Of a stretch of 6,223 bases of DNA, positions 1 to 4,304 are shown piece after piece; the first letter of the stretch is position 1, and each line of letters starts with the position of its first letter. The position numbers and the translations under genes are program-made. Below the pieces are notes generated by a model, which worked only from the letters and a program-made list of their open reading frames with translations, searched no databases and was not told the DNA's origin. Source of the DNA: Gammaproteobacteria bacterium (GTDB lineage Bacteria; Pseudomonadota; Gammaproteobacteria; UBA6429); NCBI GenBank assembly GCA_003232015.1, contig QIKU01000128.1, positions 1 through 6,223 of the forward strand. The letters run 5' to 3'.

Positions 1-89
1 TCTCGACAACCATATTGATTGATGGCAATCATTTGTACCTCAAAATCTCCATTTTGCTGATAAGTATGTGTTGGATCATTAAACATCGG
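1..89 (-). other. PKD-repeat-like segment joined in frame to nadA (probable chimeric junction)
   Basis: Read on the minus strand in the nadA frame, this stretch gives [20 protein letters not shown], then IAINQYGCR. This matches the C-terminal half of a PKD domain (DPTHTY, then G-x-F/Y-x-V-x-hydrophobic, then N-x-x-G-C), in the style of surface or secreted repeat proteins of Bacteroidota. It has no resemblance to NadA. Its GC content is about 36%, against roughly 50% for the nadA part. The switch falls right after codons for NTS, a tripeptide that also occurs in the usual PKD sequence before this point (G-D-G-N-T-S-P). A short shared sequence could therefore have mediated the join. A chimeric read or misassembly near a contig end is more likely than a real fusion. 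Confidence 0.6.
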
Positions 90-551
90 ACTGGTATTTG
101 CGTAGACCACCACAGTTCTATCGGGATGCTCGTCACAAAATGGTACAAAGGTGTCGGCGGGGCAGGATAAATCGAGAGAACATTCGGCTTCCAGTGTTGG
201 CATCAGAATGCGTTTTTCAGGGTTAAGGATTTTGGCGGTTTCCCCCATAAAGCGCACACCGGCGACAATGAGTGTTGAGGCGGGGTGTTCACTGCCAAAT
301 TTAGCCATATCGAGCGAGTCTGAGACATAGCCACCGGTTGCTTCAGCAAGCTCTTGCAAGTCGTCATGGGTGTAATAATGTGCGACTAGTACGGCATCCT
401 GCTGTTTGAGCAATTTTTTGATATTGGCGATCAGTTCGCGCTTGCGCTGGGCAGAAATAGGCCTGGCTGCCTGGGCATGTTCATTGAGCCCCCGAATATA
501 GTCTTCATCGACACAAGGGAAAGTTTCAATGGCTGTGGTTTGCTTGATCAT
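1..551 (-). CDS. nadA: Quinolinate synthase NadA, N-terminal part only; frame runs into a foreign PKD-like segment
   Basis: NadA is the [4Fe-4S] enzyme that condenses iminoaspartate with dihydroxyacetone phosphate to give quinolinate in de novo NAD synthesis, in the cytoplasm. Residues 1-154 follow the family closely: VAHYY (56-60), [17 protein letters not shown] (70-86), [13 protein letters not shown] (97-109), [12 protein letters not shown] (117-128) and VVVYANTS (147-154). Cys124 in AECSLDL corresponds to the first of the three iron-sulfur cysteines. The ATG at 551 is the only plausible start, since an in-frame TAA lies 12 codons upstream with no other start between. There is no strong Shine-Dalgarno. 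NadA should continue after YANTS with a segment like AAVKARADWVVTSS and reach about 350 residues. Here residues 155-183 are unrelated, so the two other cysteine ligands are absent. The frame is still open at base 1. The gene identity is very sure; the integrity of the left end is doubtful. Confidence 0.9.
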   Translation of the reverse strand, partial: MIKQTTAIETFPCVDEDYIRGLNEHAQAARPISAQRKRELIANIKKLLKQQDAVLVAHYYTHDDLQELAEATGGYVSDSLDMAKFGSEHPASTLIVAGVRFMGETAKILNPEKRILMPTLEAECSLDLSCPADTFVPFCDEHPDRTVVVYANTSPMFNDPTHTYQQNGDFEVQMIAINQYGCR

Positions 552-677
552 TTGTTCTGCTAGCCCGTTTTGGGGTATGTACTTTTAATTAGAGTGCCAT
601 ACAAAAATGGCTATATCTATACTATATAAGGAATAGGTGGGGATTTTTTGTTCGGTTTGCAATGAGTTGGCTGATAT

Positions 678-706
678 TTGACCATTTTAAGTGATTTAGT
701 TAGAAT
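678..706 (+). promoter_or_regulatory. Sigma70-type promoter for the DUF2786 gene
   Basis: TTGACC (678-683) and TAGAAT (701-706) each match the sigma70 consensus at five of six positions and are separated by exactly 17 bases. Transcription would start near 713, about 60 bases before the preferred ATG at 773. The rest of the 552-772 region between the two divergent genes is AT-rich (for example TATATCTATACTATATA at 611-627). I found no equally good promoter for nadA on the minus strand. Confidence 0.55.
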
Positions 707-772
707 TTCAGTGTTTTTCTTTTCAAATTAATGAGTTATGCTGTATATGTATTAATTTACTTTAAGGTTGTT

Positions 773-1498
773 ATGACACTGCATAAAATTATAGACAAAA
801 TCTGTAAATGCTTTCGGCTGGCCGAATCGGCGAATCCTAATGAAGCGGCGGCGGCATTGCGCCAGGCTGTTGGTTTAATGCAAAAGTATGATATTAGCGA
901 GGAGCAGGTTGACTCGTATGAGCTGAGCATGAACCAGATGAATGAAAGTATCGTGACCAGTTGCAGCACCGTTAAGCCCGCTTACTGGATTTTAGCACTC
1001 TCGAATCTGGTGGCCGAGGCGTTTGATTGTCGGGTTTATATTGCTCGTCAGCATCACAGCAAGCCGGAATTCATATTTATTGGTGCGGATAATCGCCCGG
1101 AAGTTGCCGGTTACCTCTATACTATTTTATACCGCAGTTTAGGGCGTGCGCGTGCCCGCTTTATGCGTGGACTTGATTTGCAGGCTGAGCTAAAAAATAG
1201 AACGAAAGAGCGTCGCCGTCGTGCTAATGTCTTTGCGCAGGCATGGTTGTTTCGTGTTTCAACTAAAGTGAATATGTTTAAAGACAATAAAAAAGCACAA
1301 AAAAGGGCTAACCAGCCGGTGGATGACTATGTCCACAAAAAATATGGGCATACGGCTGATTATATACGTGAGCCCGTTGAAACGAAAATGCCAGATTATG
1401 ATGATATTATCGTTGGAATGCAGGCAGCCGAAGGTGTTTATTTATTGCGGCCATTAACAGGTACAGATACGCCGTTATTAATTGCATCTGCCGTTTAA
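773..1498 (+). CDS. DUF2786 domain protein
   Basis: This is a 241-residue cytoplasmic protein of unknown function. Residues 4-42 form the DUF2786 helical domain, with the family pattern I-x-K-h-h-x-L-A-E-S-x-N-P-N-E-A-x-A-A-L-x-x-A and then L-M-x-K-Y. Residues about 70-195 look like the usual partner region of these proteins (sometimes called DUF7168): W-x-L-A-L-x-N-L-V-A-x-A-F, then FIFIGADNRPEVAGYLY (101-117), then a very basic stretch RTKERRRR (143-150). The C-terminus has G-M-Q-A-A-E-G-V-Y-L. An in-frame ATG at 731 would add 14 residues but lacks a ribosome binding site and adds a non-family hydrophobic leader. The ATG at 773 has TAAGG five bases upstream and starts directly before the domain. 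DUF2786 proteins occur in phages and in bacterial chromosomes, but nothing here suggests a prophage. No catalytic residues can be assigned. Confidence 0.85.
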   Translation: MTLHKIIDKICKCFRLAESANPNEAAAALRQAVGLMQKYDISEEQVDSYELSMNQMNESIVTSCSTVKPAYWILALSNLVAEAFDCRVYIARQHHSKPEFIFIGADNRPEVAGYLYTILYRSLGRARARFMRGLDLQAELKNRTKERRRRANVFAQAWLFRVSTKVNMFKDNKKAQKRANQPVDDYVHKKYGHTADYIREPVETKMPDYDDIIVGMQAAEGVYLLRPLTGTDTPLLIASAV

Positions 1499-1530
1499 AC
1501 TGTTTTTTACAGGGTAGTGGGGATAATGTT

Positions 1531-1558
1531 TTTACATTTAAAGCGCAATCAAAATAAT
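1531..1558 (+). promoter_or_regulatory. Candidate sigma70-type promoter for the FHA-cyclase, overlapped by an inverted repeat
   Basis: TTTACA (1531-1536) and AATAAT (1553-1558), each five of six to consensus, are 16 bases apart. The start point would be near 1565, about 27 bases before the FHA-cyclase ATG. The -10 box sits in the loop of an inverted repeat, AATCAA (1547-1552) and TTGATT (1563-1568), which could be an operator. The cyclase gene may thus have its own promoter although it follows the DUF2786 gene by only 93 bases. Confidence 0.4.
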
Positions 1559-1591
1559 ACGCTTGATTTTATCGTTTGGGGTAAATAAGTA

Positions 1592-2515
1592 ATGCCGGCA
1601 ATATTACGTTATTTGCATGTGGGTAAAGCGAAAGATGTGGAGTGTAAAACGGTCACTACGCTTGGCCGTGATGTGCATAACGATATTCCGATTGATGATC
1701 TTACCGTTTCCCGGAGCCATGCGATGGTTCGACGGATTGGGCATGACGATTATTATTTAATCGATAGTGGCAGTGCTAATGGTAGTTTTTTAAATGGCAG
1801 CCGGATTGCGATGCCCAGTTTGCTTAAGAATAGCGATCAGATAAAAATTGGCGGCCTGGAAATCAGTTTTATCCAGGATCAAAAAAGTATTTCGGGTAAT
1901 GATACCCAGTCGATGCTGGAAACGGTTATTTCCGAAACACCTGAAATTAATGAGATAACCATTCTGGTTGCTGATATTCGTGGTTTTACTACTTTATCCG
2001 AGCGCATTGATATTCGGACCTTAACAAAAATGATGAACGCCTGGTTTAGTCAGGTGAGTGATATTATTGTTAAAAATGGTGGGCTGGTTGATAAATTTAT
2101 TGGTGACTGTGTTTTTGCCCGTTGGCAGGCAGATGCAGAAGACAAGCAAACTATCTACCGTATTTTAAACGCAGCGGTTAGCATTAACAAAGTGACTGAA
2201 AGCATCAGTCAGGACTTCCCGGCGGTAACCGAAGATATAAAAATAGGTGTTGGTATTAACACGGGTGCGGCTTCTATATCTGCCGGGCAGGATAATTCAG
2301 CGATTGGTGATGCAGTTAACCTTGCTTTCAGGCTGGAAAGTGCCACCAAGGTGATAGGTAAAGATCTGGTAATGAGTGAATGCGCGTATAAGTATTTGCC
2401 AAAAAAATACTGGAGTACGTCTGAGCTGCATATACGTGTAAAAGGGAAGCGCGACCCTATCAGGATTGTTGCCCTGGATTTTAGTGAAGTTGAAAATATA
2501 ATTAATGATGTTTAA
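1592..2515 (+). CDS. FHA domain-class III adenylate cyclase fusion protein
   Basis: This protein is predicted to convert ATP to cAMP, with an N-terminal phosphothreonine-reading domain. It has 307 residues and no membrane segment, so it should be cytosolic. The FHA domain (about 1-95) shows GR at 25-26, SRSH at 40-43 and NG at 63-64 with NG at 68-69, the phosphopeptide-binding positions. The cyclase catalytic domain (about 120-298) has the metal-binding aspartates Asp128 (ILVADIRGFTTLSER) and Asp172 (DKFIGD), the adenine-selecting pair Lys168 and Asp240, and the ribose- and phosphate-contacting Asn243 and Arg247 in GDAVNLAFRLES. It ends with the family-typical VKGKRDPIRI. All key residues are present and Lys/Asp favours ATP over GTP. 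A weak GGGG at 1578-1581 precedes the ATG by 10 bases. The FHA pattern begins soon after this start. The domain calls are firm; the physiological signal is unknown. The gene meets the minus-strand gene at 2527 tail to tail. Confidence 0.93.
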   Translation: MPAILRYLHVGKAKDVECKTVTTLGRDVHNDIPIDDLTVSRSHAMVRRIGHDDYYLIDSGSANGSFLNGSRIAMPSLLKNSDQIKIGGLEISFIQDQKSISGNDTQSMLETVISETPEINEITILVADIRGFTTLSERIDIRTLTKMMNAWFSQVSDIIVKNGGLVDKFIGDCVFARWQADAEDKQTIYRILNAAVSINKVTESISQDFPAVTEDIKIGVGINTGAASISAGQDNSAIGDAVNLAFRLESATKVIGKDLVMSECAYKYLPKKYWSTSELHIRVKGKRDPIRIVALDFSEVENIINDV

Positions 2516-2526
2516 GGAAACCAGGG

Positions 2527-2943
2527 TTAATTTTTAAAAGACGTTTTTTTACTTAAAAACAGCTGAATTTCTTCCAGATTGTTTTCCATTCGCAGTTTTA
2601 TTTTGCTGGTAATAAAGCCCGCTTGCTCAATATCCGTTGCATCAGAAGGAGCCTGTGTTGCATCTTTCAATACGCCTAATGCCTGTTGAACAGTTAATAT
2701 TTCATCATCGGGTAGAAATTGCCCTAAAAACATATAGGCACTGGTTAAGCTGTCTTTAATTTCCGGGTTATCGCCTTCCAGCACGTTGAGTACGCAATAA
2801 ATTGAATCTTTGATTTCTGTAATGGTAAAGGGGAGCTTTGATATGGGCAGACCATAAAATGATGGTTCCATTGTTGCAAGCACCTGCCCGTATGCACTAA
2901 TGACTTTTTCAGCTGACTCTAGTTGTTGTTGTGAAACCTGCAT
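2527..2943 (-). CDS. Hypothetical helical protein, 138 residues
   Basis: I do not recognise this family. The product is 138 residues, acidic to neutral, and has no signal peptide or membrane helix. It is probably a small cytoplasmic protein made of amphipathic helices. Helices are suggested at about 3-25, 40-57, 61-75, 80-95 and 108-131, with Pro/Gly-rich breaks (SFYGLPISKLPF at 28-39, LPDD at 77-80). It has one cysteine (Cys50) and no obvious catalytic motif. No strong Shine-Dalgarno precedes the ATG at 2943, but no better in-frame start is visible. It lies between the plus-strand FHA-cyclase (11 bases away, convergent) and the NERD gene (101 bases away, divergent), so it is a single-gene transcription unit. 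Codon use resembles its neighbours and antisense frames are broken, which supports a real gene. Confidence 0.7.
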   Translation of the reverse strand: MQVSQQQLESAEKVISAYGQVLATMEPSFYGLPISKLPFTITEIKDSIYCVLNVLEGDNPEIKDSLTSAYMFLGQFLPDDEILTVQQALGVLKDATQAPSDATDIEQAGFITSKIKLRMENNLEEIQLFLSKKTSFKN

Positions 2944-3044
2944 TGCGTTACCATATTAAACTATATCAAATAGCATAATAACGTATTCTTTAATGATATT
3001 CACTTTGCATCATATATTTATTTCTTTTATGGAGAAGGCTCAGT

Positions 3045-3755
3045 ATGGGGTTGTTTGAGCAAATTTCGCTTAATACTATTATTAGTAAACCAATAAATGT
3101 AACCATTATTGTTAGCATTGTGCTGGCATTGGCCTTTTTTATTAGTTTAAGGCCGGTATTAAGGAAATATTTAAAAGATAGAAAGGTTAATAAGTCTATT
3201 CAACGGCTTGGTAGTCAGTACCTGAAACAAGTGATATTGCCTGATGGTGTGGGAGGTAGTGTTTTTCTTGACTATTTAATTCTTGCCCAGAATGCCATTA
3301 TCCTTATTATTCTTAAAAATTTCAGGGGTAGTATTTTTTGTGCAGATAATATTGAACAGTGGACACAGTTAATTGGCAATAAGAGTTACAAGTTCCCCAA
3401 TATCTTACGACAACTGGATTCTGATATTTCATCGATAAGCTCACTAGCTAAAGGTGTTGATGTGACTGGGTTGGTTGTTTTCTCAAGTGACTGCGAATTT
3501 CCAAAGGGCAAGCCAGAACAAGTGAAAAGTATTATGGAATTAACAACAAAAGAGGTTGACCAACAATTGCATTCCGAAAAATTACTAAATGCATGGTACA
3601 GCTTAAAAGAAAAGGCAGGGAATCATTTGTCTACGCAGTCTTTTGCTGAAGATTATTTTAAGGATAAGGATGTGCCGACAAATTACTTGCTACCTGTTAT
3701 TTTGTTTCTAGCTCTGATTTCGTGGTTAGTTTTGCGAATAAATTTTGCAACTTAA
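3045..3755 (+). CDS. Membrane-bound NERD-fold protein, probably catalytically degenerate
   Basis: NERD (nuclease-related domain) proteins share the restriction-endonuclease-like fold. This 236-residue example has membrane helices at about 17-36 and 214-232, with the NERD domain (about 50-165) in between. Family landmarks are LPDGVGG (65-71), LDYLIL (75-80), KNFRGSIF (91-98), QWTQ (105-108), YKFPNILRQ (115-123) and a late strand GLVVFSSDCEF (142-152). Active members have I-D-H followed by V-I-E-x-K-N. Here Asp76 and Lys91 remain, but the glutamate position is isoleucine (Ile89, in ILIILKN), and the usual upstream Gly-Glu helix is not evident. Nuclease activity is therefore doubtful. The start is supported by GGAGAAGG at 3031-3038. 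The DUF2914 gene follows after 24 bases, suggesting co-transcription. The NERD assignment rests on motif recognition. Confidence 0.82.
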   Translation: MGLFEQISLNTIISKPINVTIIVSIVLALAFFISLRPVLRKYLKDRKVNKSIQRLGSQYLKQVILPDGVGGSVFLDYLILAQNAIILIILKNFRGSIFCADNIEQWTQLIGNKSYKFPNILRQLDSDISSISSLAKGVDVTGLVVFSSDCEFPKGKPEQVKSIMELTTKEVDQQLHSEKLLNAWYSLKEKAGNHLSTQSFAEDYFKDKDVPTNYLLPVILFLALISWLVLRINFAT

Positions 3756-3760
3756 GCAGA

Positions 3761-3775
3761 TTAAGCTAGGCTTAA
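3761..3775. repeat. Short palindrome with TTAAG repeats before the DUF2914 start
   Basis: TTAAGC (3761-3766), TAG, and GCTTAA (3770-3775) form a perfect six-base inverted repeat ending four bases before the ATG at 3780. TTAAG also occurs at 3752-3756 (over the NERD stop codon) and at 3772-3776. In mRNA the stem would mask the likely ribosome binding site, so it could tune translation of the second gene relative to the first. Chance is a fair alternative for so short an AT-rich repeat. Confidence 0.35.
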
Positions 3776-3779
3776 GGGT

Positions 3780-4217
3780 ATGAAATTTTTATTAAAAATA
3801 TGCTTGGTGGTGTTTCTGCCGCTGCTATTTTTTGTTAGCCAGGTAGCTTATGCTGTACAGGAGCCCAGCATTGCGCGGGCTATATTTACAACAAAAATTA
3901 TTGAGCGAGAACCTGTTGACCAGATATTAATGCTCGGAAATAAAACACAGAATATATTTTTTTTTACTGATTTGCGGCATTTTGAAGGGCAAACAGTTAT
4001 TCATAAATGGGTTTACAATAATAAAGTCGAGTCTGTTGTAAAATTCAAAGTTAAAGGTCCTCGCTGGCGGGTTTTTTCGCGTATAGATATCAAACCAACA
4101 CAATTAGGTAAATGGACTGTTGTTATTCAAGACGAATTCGGACGTGCTGTTAAGGCAAGTGTATTTCGTTTAGTTGAAGGTTTAGAGCAACAGGTTATTT
4201 TACCTATTTCAAATTAG
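3780..4217 (+). CDS. Secreted DUF2914 domain protein
   Basis: This is a 145-residue protein of unknown function, predicted to be exported. Residues 1-25 are a clear Sec signal peptide (Lys2 and Lys6, hydrophobic core about 7-20, cleavage after AYA at 23-25), leaving about 120 residues. The mature part carries the DUF2914 pattern: ARAIFTT (33-39), EREPVD (42-47), IFFFTDL (59-65), HKW (75-77), GPRWRVFSR (93-101) and GKWTVVIQDEFG (110-121). It looks like a beta-rich domain, and there is no lipobox or C-terminal anchor. It lies 24 bases after the NERD gene. The purine tract GGG ends one base before the ATG, too close to serve as a normal binding site; TAGG at 3767-3770 is nine bases away. A short palindrome at 3761-3775 overlaps this site. 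A hairpin terminator follows the stop. Confidence 0.87.
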   Translation: MKFLLKICLVVFLPLLFFVSQVAYAVQEPSIARAIFTTKIIEREPVDQILMLGNKTQNIFFFTDLRHFEGQTVIHKWVYNNKVESVVKFKVKGPRWRVFSRIDIKPTQLGKWTVVIQDEFGRAVKASVFRLVEGLEQQVILPISN

Positions 4218-4236
4218 CCTTAAGCTTCACAATTGC

Positions 4237-4266
4237 GGCAAGCTGTTAAACAGCATGCCTGCTTTT
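4237..4266 (+). terminator. Rho-independent terminator after the NERD-DUF2914 unit
   Basis: Bases 4237-4259 form an inverted repeat: arms GGCA/TGCC and GCTGTT/AACAGC, with one A-A mismatch between them and a very tight loop. The plus-strand transcript then reads TGCTTTTATAT, a short U-tract (TTTT at 4263-4266). The hairpin lies 20 bases past the DUF2914 stop and ends 46 bases short of the stop of the convergent coiled-coil gene. On the minus strand no T-run follows the hairpin, so it serves mainly the plus-strand unit. Confidence 0.55.
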
Positions 4267-4304
4267 ATATAAAACTGGGGGTGATGAGTGAGGTAAAGCC
4301 GATT

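Noticed and set aside
1..104. An intein inserted in NadA before the serine of YANTS
   Set aside because: A Ser at the splice point would be allowed, but the following residues lack the intein N-terminal block and fit a PKD repeat much better. The far end is outside the window, so this is unlikely rather than excluded.
731..772. Upstream ATG extending the DUF2786 protein by 14 residues
   Set aside because: There is no ribosome binding site before 731, the added residues are not part of the family, and the ATG at 773 has TAAGG at good spacing.
757..969. Minus-strand open frame opposite the start of the DUF2786 gene
   Set aside because: It is antisense to a clear conserved domain and has no supporting motif.
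1500..1512. CTGT-TTTTT-ACAG hairpin after the DUF2786 gene as a terminator
   Set aside because: The stem is only four base pairs with two G-C pairs and is not followed by a T-run.
2990..3018. A promoter for the NERD gene (TATATT at 3013-3018)
   Set aside because: The -10 is acceptable, but the best -35 at correct spacing (TTAATG) matches only about half of the consensus in a very AT-rich stretch.
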